This document shows, in pieces, positions 1 to 7,786 of a stretch of 64,000 nucleotides of DNA. The notes under the pieces were generated by a model that saw nothing but the letters and a program-made list of their open reading frames with translations, was not told where the DNA came from and ran no database searches. The translations under genes were made by a program, and so were the position numbers. Source of the stretch: Klebsiella pneumoniae (GTDB lineage Bacteria; Pseudomonadota; Gammaproteobacteria; Pseudomonadales; UBA5518); the NCBI GenBank assembly GCA_945862145.1, contig CAMAXE010000013.1, positions 53,234-117,233 of the forward strand, read 5' to 3'. Each line of letters opens with the position of its first letter. Positions within the stretch are counted from its first letter, which is position 1.

Positions 1-229
1 CCACCAGCGGACCAAGCCCTGCATCGGGGGCGGTGAGGAATTCATAGGTCACGATGAACAGCGCCGGCGCGAGATGCCCCTGCGTGCCATCAACCGAGGC
101 AGGCGTGAGCACCACGACCGCCAACACCACCCGCAGCGCATCACGCAGCCAGCCCCAGACGGGTCGCGTGACGCGCCAGACGACCAGCAACAGGGCGGCC
201 GATGCCAGCAGGTAAATGGACCACGCCAT
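1..229 (-). CDS. Conserved hypothetical membrane protein (C-terminus cut by window edge)
   Basis: The first 76 residues are readable on the minus strand, beginning MAWSIYLLAS and running off the window start. A hydrophobic segment (about residues 4-19) and a second one (about 32-43) flank a basic, Trp-rich linker, which fits a two-helix inner-membrane anchor. It lies 25 bp downstream of ycgL on the same strand, so it is probably the last member of the recR-rnd-ycgL run seen here. I recall small unnamed membrane proteins of this look near rnd in pseudomonads, but no function is known to me. The start ATG is chosen because it follows the ycgL stop directly. Confidence 0.6.
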   Translation of the reverse strand, partial: MAWSIYLLASAALLLVVWRVTRPVWGWLRDALRVVLAVVVLTPASVDGTQGHLAPALFIVTYEFLTAPDAGLGPLV

Positions 230-254
230 GAGGTAATCCGTCGTGGTCTGCACC

Positions 255-512
255 TCAGACGACACCGGGCGCGGGAACCGGGGGCAGTTGCAGGAAATAC
301 CCCTGCTCGTCGATCAACCGCAACACCTCGGCGGCCTCCGCGCGCGCGAGGCGACGCCCCGGGTGCAGCGCAATGGTCATCGCCCGATCCGTGCCGCCAA
401 GCTCGCGCAAGAGCGCCTCTGGCACCCGTGCAAAGCCCTCGTGATGTTCGACAAAGATATACGTGTCCGGATTACGCCGGGAGCGGAACACCGCGCAGAC
501 GATGCGGCTCAT
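255..512 (-). CDS. ycgL: YcgL domain-containing protein
   Basis: An 85-residue protein of the small YcgL family. It shows the family pattern of an N-terminal VFRS strand, a TYIFVE strand, FARVPE and a C-terminal GYFLQLPP motif. The family is widespread in gammaproteobacteria and has no established biochemical role. The start codon overlaps the rnd stop as ATGA, so the two are translationally coupled. Proximity to RNase D is the usual context. Length and motifs match the E. coli protein well; identity is secure, function unknown. Confidence 0.9.
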   Translation of the reverse strand: MSRIVCAVFRSRRNPDTYIFVEHHEGFARVPEALLRELGGTDRAMTIALHPGRRLARAEAAEVLRLIDEQGYFLQLPPVPAPGVV

Positions 513-1642
513 GCCAGCTCACCGATCAGGCGCCAGAGTTCCTCGCCTATCGCCTCACGCCGCCATCCCGCGAAAAGCGTGCCGTCGTCCGGGCGTTCAC
601 TGGCCCCGGCGCGGCGCACCAGATCCTCCAGATCACGCCGCTTGGCGAGCATCTCGGGTGCCACACCCAGCGACTCGGACCGCTCCAGCACGCGGCTCTT
701 CAGCGCCTTTACGCGACGCGTATCGGCCGGACTCAACGGTGGCGGCAATGCCGCTGGCCAGGCATCGGGCGCGAGCACTGCGGCGGCCGCTGCCTCGGCG
801 AGCATGGCCTTGCCGTGGCGCCTGCGGGCGGAATCCTGCAAGTCGGGAATATCGGCCAACCCCTGCTCGTCCTGAATACGGGTTTCGGCAATGCGCAGCA
901 GCACTGGATCAAGAACCACCCAGCTGCGCGGCAGATCGCGCTCGCGGGCCGTGCGTTCGCGCCAGACATGCAGTGCGCGCAAAACGGCAAGCCGTGGCGG
1001 ATCGAGGCGCCAGGCCCCGCCCAGCGACCCCAGATCAACGCCCGGCTCGCGGGCGCGGAAACGCGGCACGATGGCCGCGCACTCCTCGGCTGCCCAGGCC
1101 GCCTTGCGGGGCTCGGCCTGAAGGCGCTCCTGCAGGATCTCGTAGAGCCGCGGCAGATGGAGCACGTCTTCTGCCGCGTAACTGAGCTGGGCGGGCGATA
1201 GCGGACGCTGGAGCCAATCGGTGCGGGTCTCGGACTTGTCGAGCTCGACACCGAGCTCCATGCCGACGATGCGCTGGTAGCCCACCGAAAGCCCGTGCCC
1301 GCAAAAAGCCGCCAGGACCTGAGTGTCGATCAAGGGCTCCGGCAGCACACCCAGACGCCGCATGCAGACCTCGAGGTCCTCGCTGCAGGAGTGCATCAGC
1401 TTGGCGATCCCCGGGTCGGCCAGCAGGGTGGCGAGCGGCGCCAGGTCGTCGATCGCAAGGGGATCGACGAGGTACGAGCCGGTACCGTCGAAGAGCTGGA
1501 ACAGGGCGGCCTGGGGATGGAAAGTGCGCACCCGCATGAACTCCGTGTCCAGCGCGAGCAGACGGGTAGTCCGGCATCGGGCTACCGCCTCCTCCAGCGC
1601 GGCATCCGAGCTAACCAGTGTCACCTGCGCCGTCGTACTCAC
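509..1642 (-). CDS. rnd: Ribonuclease D
   Basis: 3'-5' exoribonuclease that trims the 3' ends of tRNA precursors in the cytoplasm. The DEDDy exonuclease residues are visible: LALDTEF (D32, E34), the HSCSED motif (D89) and YAAEDVLHL (Y155, D159). A helical HRDC domain follows at roughly residues 210-290. At 377 residues the length is normal for the family. The start is GTG and overlaps the recR stop by four bases; its own stop overlaps ycgL. This indicates one coupled recR-rnd-ycgL transcript. Confidence 0.95.
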   Translation of the reverse strand: MSTTAQVTLVSSDAALEEAVARCRTTRLLALDTEFMRVRTFHPQAALFQLFDGTGSYLVDPLAIDDLAPLATLLADPGIAKLMHSCSEDLEVCMRRLGVLPEPLIDTQVLAAFCGHGLSVGYQRIVGMELGVELDKSETRTDWLQRPLSPAQLSYAAEDVLHLPRLYEILQERLQAEPRKAAWAAEECAAIVPRFRAREPGVDLGSLGGAWRLDPPRLAVLRALHVWRERTARERDLPRSWVVLDPVLLRIAETRIQDEQGLADIPDLQDSARRRHGKAMLAEAAAAAVLAPDAWPAALPPPLSPADTRRVKALKSRVLERSESLGVAPEMLAKRRDLEDLVRRAGASERPDDGTLFAGWRREAIGEELWRLIGELA

Positions 1643-2235
1643 GCGGGTTTGCGACCGAGAAAGGCGTGCTGCAAGGTGCCGCCATCGACGTATTCGAGCT
1701 CTCCGCCGAGCGGCACCCCGTGCGCGATGCGCGAGACCGGCACGCCGACGGCGCGCAGTTGTTCGGTAATGAAATAGGCCGTGGCCTCACCCTCGACGGT
1801 CGGGTTGGTGGCCAGTATCACTTCGCGGAACTGCTCCTCGCGGGCCCGTGTGACGAGGAGATCAAGGCCAAGCTCCGTCGGGCCGATCCCGTCGATCGGC
1901 GAAAGGCGGCCAAGGAGTACGAAGTACAGCCCGCGATAACCGCCGGACTGCTCGACGGCGATGACATCGGCCGGGGTTTCCACCACGCAGAGCATGCCGC
2001 GGTCACGACGCTCGCTACCACAGATCGCGCAGAGCTCGTCCTCGCTCAGATTGCGACAACGCCGGCAGCGACCGACCCGCTCGACGGCACGCGACAGCGC
2101 CGCTGCCAGGGCCGAGGCTCCCGCCCGATCACGCTCCAGAAGGTGCATGGTCATGCGCTGTGCGGACTTCGGGCCGACGCCGGGCAGGCACTGCAGCGTG
2201 TCCATCAGCGTGTCTATGGCAGGACCGAAACGCAT
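1639..2235 (-). CDS. recR: Recombination mediator protein RecR
   Basis: RecR forms the clamp that, with RecO, loads RecA on gapped DNA. The protein shows an N-terminal helix-hairpin-helix ([13 protein letters not shown]), a four-cysteine zinc finger (CRRCRN...CAIC) and a Toprim domain starting VVETPADV. I chose the ATG at 2235 (MRFGPAID) rather than the upstream GTG/ATG codons because a GGAG lies eight bases before it and the 198-residue product matches the family length. It follows ybaB and dnaX, the classical dnaX-ybaB-recR order. Confidence 0.95.
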   Translation of the reverse strand: MRFGPAIDTLMDTLQCLPGVGPKSAQRMTMHLLERDRAGASALAAALSRAVERVGRCRRCRNLSEDELCAICGSERRDRGMLCVVETPADVIAVEQSGGYRGLYFVLLGRLSPIDGIGPTELGLDLLVTRAREEQFREVILATNPTVEGEATAYFITEQLRAVGVPVSRIAHGVPLGGELEYVDGGTLQHAFLGRKPA

Positions 2236-2256
2236 ACTCATCACTCCAGTGCCTGC

Positions 2257-2577
2257 TCAAAAACCTGTGGGGAAACCGGCAGGGAGCCCGAGACTCCCGG
2301 TCACGTCGGCAAGTCGCTCGCGCTGCAGGGTCTCGAGCTTGCGGACCGCATCGTTGAAGGCTGCGGCAACCATGTCACCAATCACCGCGCTATCCTCGCC
2401 GAGCAGCGAGGGCTCGATGTGCACCCGGCGCACATCGTGGCGCCCGGTCATGGAGACACGCACCAGACCGCCGCCGGACTCGCCCTGTACTTCAAGGCGC
2501 GCGACGTCGTCTTGCACGGATTTAAGTTTCTGCTGCACGGCCTGCGCCTGCTGCAGCAACTCCTCCCAGTCTTTCAT
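2257..2577 (-). CDS. ybaB: YbaB/EbfC family nucleoid-associated protein
   Basis: Small DNA-binding protein of the YbaB/EbfC family, 106 residues, starting MKDWEELLQQAQ. The long N-terminal coiled-coil helix, the central strand with the VRVSMTGRHDVRRVHIEPSL pattern and the C-terminal helix match the family. Such proteins act as dimers that bind DNA and alter nucleoid structure. The ATG sits two bases after the dnaX stop and is preceded by GGGAGG, so it is coupled to dnaX. Synteny with dnaX and recR supports the call strongly. Confidence 0.93.
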   Translation of the reverse strand: MKDWEELLQQAQAVQQKLKSVQDDVARLEVQGESGGGLVRVSMTGRHDVRRVHIEPSLLGEDSAVIGDMVAAAFNDAVRKLETLQRERLADVTGSLGLPAGFPTGF

Positions 2578-2578
2578 C

Positions 2579-4432
2579 TCAACCTCCCGCTGGGGACGGC
2601 GGCGCGGGCGCGTCGACGGCGTGGATGCTCTCACGCTGAAGGCGTCCCGCGAAACTCTCCAGCAGCAGTTTCACGTTGGCATCGGCCTCGATGTGGGCGA
2701 CGGCCGCCTCTCGCCGCTCCTCCGACAGCCGCAGTTCTCGCCCTGCGGGGGTCTCCGCGCCTGGCTCCACGCAATGGAGCAGCAAAATGATATCGCAGTC
2801 GAAGTGGGCGCCGAGCGCGGCCGACAGACGCTCCGTCGCTGCCGGCGCGAGCAGGGCTGCATGGCGCGGGTCGAGATCGAACTCCACGCATCCGTCGAGG
2901 ACCCGCCGTGGCAGCGCATGCATTGCAAGGCTACGCGCCATCCCGGCAAGGGGCAGCTCGGCGAGCAATGTCGCCCAGTTCCTGGCATGCAGCGATTCCA
3001 GCCGCAGGGGGATTGCATCGCCAAGAGGCTCGGTGCCGGCATCGGGCGCATGCGGCATGGCAACAGCATCGGCCGCAGCAGGCTGTGCAGGCTGTGCAGG
3101 CTGTGCAGGCTGCATCGCGTATGGCTCGAGGCTAAGCAAGCCGACAGCGGGTGCAACCGGGCTCGGCTCCAAAGGAGCGGGAGTGGGAGTAGGAACTGGA
3201 GCGGGAGCGGGAGCGGGAACGGGAGTCGGTCTGATGGCCGCGTCCGGCCTCACACCGGCGGTCGGCTCAGACTTTTTTGCGAGACCCGCCACCTCCCGTG
3301 CGGGCGCGGAGGAGCCAACGACCGCTCCCGAACCGGGGCGAGGCGCCGCGGCGGGCCGGAAGGCAAGCATCCTGAGCAGCGCCATCTCGAGGCCACTGCG
3401 GGCATCGGGCGCATAGGGCAGGTCACGGCGACACTGCAGCCCGATCTGGTAATAGAGTTGGACATCGACGGGCGTTGCGGCATCGGCCCAGCGGGCAAAC
3501 TGCTCGCGATCACCGTGCACGGACTCGAGCGCAGCGGGCACCGCCTGCACCAGCGCCACGCGGTGCAAATCGACCAGCAACTCGGCCAGCACGCGCTCGC
3601 AATCGGCACCCTGGCCGGCCAAGGCCTCAACCGCTTGTAGCACCCGGGCCGCATCCGCGGCCAGCAGGGCATCGAGGAGCGTGCGCAACTGCTCGCGTTC
3701 GACATAGCCGAGCATCTCGCTCACCGTCGCGGCAGCAACCTTGCCACCGCCGTGGGCGATTGCCTGGTCGGTGAGGCTGAGCGCATCGCGCATGCTGCCC
3801 TGGGCCGCCACGGCGATCTGCCACAGACCCGCCGCCTCGCTCTCGAGCCCCTCCTGCCCCAGTACATGCGCCAAATGCCCGGCGATCTGCTCGGGGGAGA
3901 GATTGCGCAGGTGCAACTGCAGACAACGCGAGAGCACGGTGGCGGGCAGTTTCTGCGGGTCCGTCGTGGCCAGCAGGAACTTCACGTGCGGCGGCGGCTC
4001 TTCGAGCGTTTTCAGCAAGGCGTTGAAGGAGTGCCCCGACAGCATGTGTACCTCGTCGATGAGGTACACCTTGTAGCGTCCGCGGGCTGGGGCGTAGAGC
4101 ACGTTGTCGAGCAGTTCCCGGGTGTCCTCGACCTTGGTGCGCGAAGCCGCATCGACCTCCAGGAGATCGAGAAAGCGGCCCTCGGCGATCTCCCGGCAGG
4201 CGCTGCACTGGCCGCAGGGCGTGGCGGAAACCCCCTGCTCGCAGTTAAGGCACTTGGCAATCAGCCGGGCGAGGGTGGTCTTGCCGACCCCGCGGGTACC
4301 GGTCAGGAGGTAGGCGTGATGGAGACGGTTGCTGCCGAGCGCATTGACCAGCGCCCGCAGCACATGTTCCTGCCCGACCATCTGGTCGAAGGCCTGCGGA
4401 CGCCAGCGGCGCGCGAGTACCTGGTAGCTCAT
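2579..4432 (-). CDS. dnaX: DNA polymerase III subunits tau and gamma
   Basis: Clamp-loader ATPase of the replicase. The true start is MSYQVLARRW at 4432; the reading frame stays open further upstream but there it enters the SRP RNA gene. The Walker A motif (GTRGVGKTT), four zinc-binding Cys (CLNCEQG...CGQCSAC), Walker B-like DEVH and sensor regions lie in about residues 1-370. A low-complexity Pro/Ala linker follows (PAPAPAPVPTPTP, then repeated QPA), and then the C-terminal tau domain that binds polymerase and helicase. Tau is 617 residues. An in-frame A AAA AAG at codons 385-387 with an immediate -1 stop predicts a 388-residue gamma form. No strong ribosome-binding site is seen at the start. 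Confidence 0.96.
   Translation of the reverse strand: MSYQVLARRWRPQAFDQMVGQEHVLRALVNALGSNRLHHAYLLTGTRGVGKTTLARLIAKCLNCEQGVSATPCGQCSACREIAEGRFLDLLEVDAASRTKVEDTRELLDNVLYAPARGRYKVYLIDEVHMLSGHSFNALLKTLEEPPPHVKFLLATTDPQKLPATVLSRCLQLHLRNLSPEQIAGHLAHVLGQEGLESEAAGLWQIAVAAQGSMRDALSLTDQAIAHGGGKVAAATVSEMLGYVEREQLRTLLDALLAADAARVLQAVEALAGQGADCERVLAELLVDLHRVALVQAVPAALESVHGDREQFARWADAATPVDVQLYYQIGLQCRRDLPYAPDARSGLEMALLRMLAFRPAAAPRPGSGAVVGSSAPAREVAGLAKKSEPTAGVRPDAAIRPTPVPAPAPAPVPTPTPAPLEPSPVAPAVGLLSLEPYAMQPAQPAQPAQPAAADAVAMPHAPDAGTEPLGDAIPLRLESLHARNWATLLAELPLAGMARSLAMHALPRRVLDGCVEFDLDPRHAALLAPAATERLSAALGAHFDCDIILLLHCVEPGAETPAGRELRLSEERREAAVAHIEADANVKLLLESFAGRLQRESIHAVDAPAPPSPAGG
3079..3114 (-). repeat. 9-bp tandem repeat in the dnaX linker
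   Basis: Three perfect copies of CAGGCTGTG (plus-strand reading) and a fourth diverged copy lie head to tail and encode in-frame Gln-Pro-Ala repeats in the tau linker. A less regular GGGAGC/GGGAGT hexamer-like tract lies nearby at about 3178-3230 and encodes the Pro-Ala-Pro-Thr stretch. Both look like slippage-prone coding microsatellites in a region with little sequence constraint. Confidence 0.85.
3237..3297 (-). promoter_or_regulatory. Programmed -1 ribosomal frameshift signal in dnaX
   Basis: Reading the mRNA (minus strand), a Shine-Dalgarno-like GGGAGG lies at 3297-3292. Thirteen bases later comes the slippery heptamer A AAA AAG (3278-3272), in the correct frame (GCA AAA AAG). After a 5-base spacer there is a GC-rich stem: GCCG (3266-3263) pairs with CGGC (3240-3237) and CGCCGG pairs with CCGG-A-CG around the loop TGTGAGG. 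A -1 slip reads AAA AAA GTC TGA, giving immediate termination at 3269-3267. This is the same three-part arrangement known from E. coli dnaX. Confidence 0.85.
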
Positions 4433-4488
4433 CGTATCGGGGCTGATTCCGGAAATCGGGCGGCATGCCGGGTATGCAGGGTCATGGA

Positions 4489-4600
4489 GGCGGCCCCGAC
4501 CAGCCACACCCCGGCACACGCATCAGCAACTACCGTTGCTCCCTTCCGGGCCTGGCGGGGTTCGCTGCCTAGCGTTGCGAGGGGACCGATCGGGGCCACC
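4489..4600 (-). ncRNA. ffs: Signal recognition particle 4.5S RNA
   Basis: Minus-strand RNA of about 112 nt. The ends pair (GGTGGCCCCGA with TCGGGGCCGCC, one G-U). The conserved apical domain is present as CAGGCCCGGAAGGGAGCA, which contains the GGAA tetraloop and the Ffh-binding asymmetric loop. The blocks CTCGCAACGCT and TGCGTGTGCCGGG also match the E. coli RNA. The RNA forms the SRP with Ffh for co-translational membrane targeting. It sits just upstream of dnaX on the same strand. The exact 5' and 3' ends are inferred from the terminal helix. Confidence 0.93.
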
Positions 4601-4627
4601 ATGAAAGACCCGTGCAAGAGGCCTTGG

Positions 4628-4657
4628 AGTATGGTCGATAGCGACCCGGGGCGGCAA
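4628..4657 (-). promoter_or_regulatory. Candidate sigma-70 promoter for ffs (and possibly dnaX)
   Basis: On the minus strand TTGCCG (4657-4652) and CATACT (4633-4628) are separated by 18 bases. Each matches four of six consensus positions. The predicted start would be some 20 bases upstream of the mature SRP RNA 5' end, as expected for a processed precursor. This is based on pattern alone. Confidence 0.35.
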
Positions 4658-4705
4658 GCACGGGAGACGCCGTACCATCCTTTAGGCCCGCCCGCGATCA
4701 TGGGC

Positions 4706-4735
4706 TTGACAAGCCAAGTTACAGATGAAAAGAAT
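4706..4735 (+). promoter_or_regulatory. Candidate sigma-70 promoter for the 194-residue orphan gene
   Basis: A perfect TTGACA (4706-4711) is followed after 18 bases by AAGAAT (4730-4735), which matches four of six -10 positions. It lies about 90 bp before the start of the plus-strand gene at 4824 and points toward it. The region between ffs and this gene holds no other recognisable feature. Confidence 0.45.
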
Positions 4736-4823
4736 GCGCCGGCCTCGCGCCAGGATGTACAGGTGAGCGCGACCCCGGCGGCAGCGCACCGCGCGAGAAG
4801 CACAGTCCACACCGAGGTCATGG

Positions 4824-5408
4824 ATGGAGTCCAAGCCCCTGATCGAAATCGATACCCGCGTCCTCAAGGAGGACTACTGCAACTACGACCTCATCGCGCG
4901 CAGTTGGCACGATGAATACCGCGGCCGGGTCTGGAAAAACAAGGAACGTGTCGCCGATTTCGAGGGCACCGATCTCGACGAAATCATGCTCGAACTGCGC
5001 GCCATCGTCGACGAACTGCAATCTGAGAAGCGCCGCAAACGCGGCAAGCGCAAGCCCACGCCCACGGAGATCGCCGCGGCGATCGCCAGCGTCGAACCCA
5101 AGCTGTCGCGCCCGCAGAAAATGATGCTTGCCATACACGGCAAGGCGCCGGGGCAGCGCGTCATGGCGCGGGCGATGACCCGCGTCGGTGAATACGCCAG
5201 CGCGGAACTGGCATTTACCGATTACCTGCAGGTGGCGCGCCGGCTTGCCGATGAACTCGCCTACGCGCCCGGCAGCCGCCGCAAGGATGTGTACCCTGGC
5301 ACTGCGGTCCTCTTTACAGAGGAAATCACCCAAAGCGCGGTTGGAGCAGACACCATCCTCGTGCTGCGCCCAGAGGTGGGCAATGCCATCGAACTCCTGA
5401 AATGGTGA
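4824..5408 (+). CDS. Unrecognised 194-residue cytoplasmic protein
   Basis: I do not recognise this protein. It starts MESKPLIEID, with GAGG six bases before the ATG, and has no signal peptide or membrane segment. Residues 1-70 are acidic and mixed, residues 70-80 form a very basic patch (KRRKRGKRK), and the rest reads as helical segments (EIAAAIASVEPKLSRPQ, then MARAMTRVGEYASAEL) followed by a short beta-like end. The basic patch could contact nucleic acid, but this is a guess. It stands alone between divergent ffs and convergent tilS. Codon use resembles its neighbours, so it is probably a real lineage-specific gene. Confidence 0.7.
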   Translation: MESKPLIEIDTRVLKEDYCNYDLIARSWHDEYRGRVWKNKERVADFEGTDLDEIMLELRAIVDELQSEKRRKRGKRKPTPTEIAAAIASVEPKLSRPQKMMLAIHGKAPGQRVMARAMTRVGEYASAELAFTDYLQVARRLADELAYAPGSRRKDVYPGTAVLFTEEITQSAVGADTILVLRPEVGNAIELLKW

Positions 5409-5410
5409 TC

Positions 5411-5423
5411 AGGCGCGACGCCT
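5411..5423. terminator. Small hairpin between convergent genes
   Basis: AGGCG-CGA-CGCCT forms a 5-bp hairpin in the 13-bp gap between the orphan gene and the tilS stop. There is no T tract on either strand, so it is a weak terminator candidate at best. Confidence 0.25.
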
Positions 5424-6747
5424 AATCGAAGTCTTCAGGCGACCAGAGCAAGCGCACGCCTGCCTCGCCGGCCGCCACCGCAAAGCCCTCGCATACACCG
5501 ACGCCACCGACCGCGGCGAGTTCTGCATCCACGAACAACAGCGGCACCACGTCGCGCAGCCAGGGCGGCACGCCTGACTCCTGCAGCACCTGCTTGAGCG
5601 GCTTCTCCGGCCGACCTGCCAGCCGGCAGGCGGTGCCAGGACGGCGAAATGCGATCGTGTACACACGCCCCGGGCGCACCGCATCCGCGCCGAGTTCAGG
5701 CAGCAGCGACACCCTGCCCACACCAGGGATGCGGGCGACGTGCCCGGCTTCGATGATGAACGGTGCGGGAGGCGCTCGGCGATCGGCGCGGCGAGACAGC
5801 AAATAGAGCGCATCATCGAACCGGCGCACCACCGCGGCGCCAATCACCAGCCTCGGCTGCCGGTCCGGGGCCGCCTCGATCACCTCGGCAAGCAAGGTCT
5901 GGAGCGAACGCGCCTCGGCAGCCTGATCGGTGCCCTGCTTCAACCACTCGCGCAGGACCTGTCGGCCCCGTGCCGCCTCGAGCGCGCGCCACGGCGCCAG
6001 ACGCAGACAGGACTGGCCGAAACGGTCCGTTCCTGCGCACCTGCCGAGGTCTTCGCTGGCAAGGGAGGCACAGATGGAGGCGGCATCACCGCAGTGTTCC
6101 GCAGCACGCGCGATCCGCGCGGCGGCACCGGGCCAGCGCTGCTCGAGCACCGGCATGACCTGCGCTCGCAGCAGATTGCGCCCGTAGGAGGCCTGCTCGT
6201 TGGAAGGATCCTCGATCCACTGCAGCCCCGCCGCGTGGGCATGCGCAAGCAGGCGTTCGCGGGGCCAGTCAAGCAGCGGTCGACACAACAGCGCCGCGCC
6301 ACAGGGTCGGTGGCTCGGCATGCCCGCGAGGCCGGCCGGCCCTGCCCCGCGCAACAGCCTGAGCAGCACCGTCTCGGCCTGATCATCCTGGTGATGCGCG
6401 AGCAGCAGGAGGTCATCATCCCGGCAGAACGCCTCAAAGACCTGATAGCGCGCGCGTCGCAGCCGATCCTCCGCTGCCGAGCCAGGCTCGGCACGTCGTG
6501 CACTGAACGGCACGCCGAGCGCAGCGCACACGCGCTCGCAATGAGCAGCCCAGATGCCAGAATCAGGGTGAACACCATGATCCACGTGCAAGACTTCGAG
6601 AAGCGGCGCATCGACGCGCCCGTGCAGGCTGCGCACCGCCAGATCGAGCAGGACGTGCGAGTCCATCCCGCCACTGAAGGCAACGACCCAGCGCCTGGCC
6701 TGCGGATGCTCCCGCAGCAGGTGCAGGACAGGGTCGTCGGGGCTCAC
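5422..6747 (-). CDS. tilS: tRNA(Ile)-lysidine synthase
   Basis: Modifies C34 of the tRNA(Ile) CAU anticodon to lysidine using ATP and lysine, which makes it read AUA. The PP-loop SGGMDS is at residues 25-30, followed by the N-type ATP pyrophosphatase fold (HVDHGVHPDSG, HHQDDQAETVLLRLLRGAG) and two C-terminal domains. At 441 residues it matches the long proteobacterial form. The start is GTG, four bases after the accA stop, so it is the last gene of the accA run, as in E. coli. Confidence 0.95.
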   Translation of the reverse strand: MSPDDPVLHLLREHPQARRWVVAFSGGMDSHVLLDLAVRSLHGRVDAPLLEVLHVDHGVHPDSGIWAAHCERVCAALGVPFSARRAEPGSAAEDRLRRARYQVFEAFCRDDDLLLLAHHQDDQAETVLLRLLRGAGPAGLAGMPSHRPCGAALLCRPLLDWPRERLLAHAHAAGLQWIEDPSNEQASYGRNLLRAQVMPVLEQRWPGAAARIARAAEHCGDAASICASLASEDLGRCAGTDRFGQSCLRLAPWRALEAARGRQVLREWLKQGTDQAAEARSLQTLLAEVIEAAPDRQPRLVIGAAVVRRFDDALYLLSRRADRRAPPAPFIIEAGHVARIPGVGRVSLLPELGADAVRPGRVYTIAFRRPGTACRLAGRPEKPLKQVLQESGVPPWLRDVVPLLFVDAELAAVGGVGVCEGFAVAAGEAGVRLLWSPEDFD

Positions 6748-6751
6748 GAGG

Positions 6752-7702
6752 TCAACGGCTCCCGAAGGACATGAGCCTCCGGAATCGGGCCTCCAGCAGT
6801 TCCTCGCGCGGCATGGCTACCAAGCGGTCGAACTGCTGGGCGATGTGCTCGCGCACACGCTGCGCCATGGCATCGGGATCGCGGTGCGCGCCGCCGCGCG
6901 GCTCGGGGATCGTCGCATCGACGATGCCGAGCTCCTCCAGCACGGTCGATGTCACGCCCATGGCCTCAGCGGCTTCGGGCGCCTTCTCGGTGGTCTTCCA
7001 GATGATGTTGGCGCAGCCCTCGGGCGATATCACAAAGTAGGTCGAGTACTGCAGCATGGCGAGGTGATCGCCGACGCCGATGCCAAGCGCACCACCGGAG
7101 CTGCCCTCCCCGATCACCACGCACACGATAGGCGTGGCCAGTCGCGACATCACGGCAAGGTTCTGTGCGATCGCCTCGCTGATACCGCGCTCCTCGGAGT
7201 CGATACCGGGATAGGCACCGGGGGTATCGATCAGCGTAACCACCGGCAAGCGGTAGCGCTCGGCGAGCTCCATGAGACGCAGCGCCTTGCGATAGCCCTC
7301 GGGCTTGGGCATGCCGAAATTGCGGCGCACCTTCTCCGCAACGCTGCGACCTTTCTCGTGGCCGATGATCATCGCCGCTCTGCCCTCGATACGGCCGATG
7401 CCCGCGATGATCGCACTGTCATCGCCGAAACGGCGGTCGCCATGCAGCTCGTCGAAATCGGTGCAGATGCGCTCGATGTAATCGCTGCTGTAGGGCCGGC
7501 GCGGATGACGGGCCACCTTGACGATCTGCCAGGGGCTCAATGCGCCGTAGACCTTGTCGGTGAGACGCTCGCTTTTACCGCGGAGCTTCTCGATCTCATC
7601 GGTGATGCTGACACCGGTGTCATTGCCGACCAGACGCAGCTCTTCGATGCGCGCTTCCAGTTCGGCGATAGGCTGTTCGAAGTCTAGAAAATTGGGGTTC
7701 AT
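6752..7702 (-). CDS. accA: Acetyl-CoA carboxylase carboxyltransferase subunit alpha
   Basis: Alpha half of the carboxyltransferase that makes malonyl-CoA for fatty acid synthesis, working with AccD. The protein begins [16 protein letters not shown], a typical start, and carries the crotonase-fold core with [21 protein letters not shown] and [12 protein letters not shown]. At 316 residues it is normal length. It lies downstream of dnaE and upstream of tilS, in conserved gammaproteobacterial order. An 84-bp gap to dnaE leaves room for its own promoter, but I saw no convincing one. Confidence 0.97.
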   Translation of the reverse strand: MNPNFLDFEQPIAELEARIEELRLVGNDTGVSITDEIEKLRGKSERLTDKVYGALSPWQIVKVARHPRRPYSSDYIERICTDFDELHGDRRFGDDSAIIAGIGRIEGRAAMIIGHEKGRSVAEKVRRNFGMPKPEGYRKALRLMELAERYRLPVVTLIDTPGAYPGIDSEERGISEAIAQNLAVMSRLATPIVCVVIGEGSSGGALGIGVGDHLAMLQYSTYFVISPEGCANIIWKTTEKAPEAAEAMGVTSTVLEELGIVDATIPEPRGGAHRDPDAMAQRVREHIAQQFDRLVAMPREELLEARFRRLMSFGSR

Positions 7703-7786
7703 CGCGAAACGGCAGCCTTGGCGCGCGGAACGGGCAGTGAGCTTAGCAATCCGACCAGCAAAATTCCACGCACTGCAGAGCCCGGC

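Noticed and set aside
3079..3230. Short repeats considered as a CRISPR array
   Set aside because: Units are 6-9 bp, directly contiguous, and in frame within dnaX; there are no spacers.
1961..3640. Long plus-strand open frame (559 codons) opposite recR, ybaB and dnaX
   Set aside because: It is antisense to three well-identified genes, its composition is Arg/Ser/Gly-rich low complexity, and it has no ribosome-binding site; typical shadow in GC-rich DNA.
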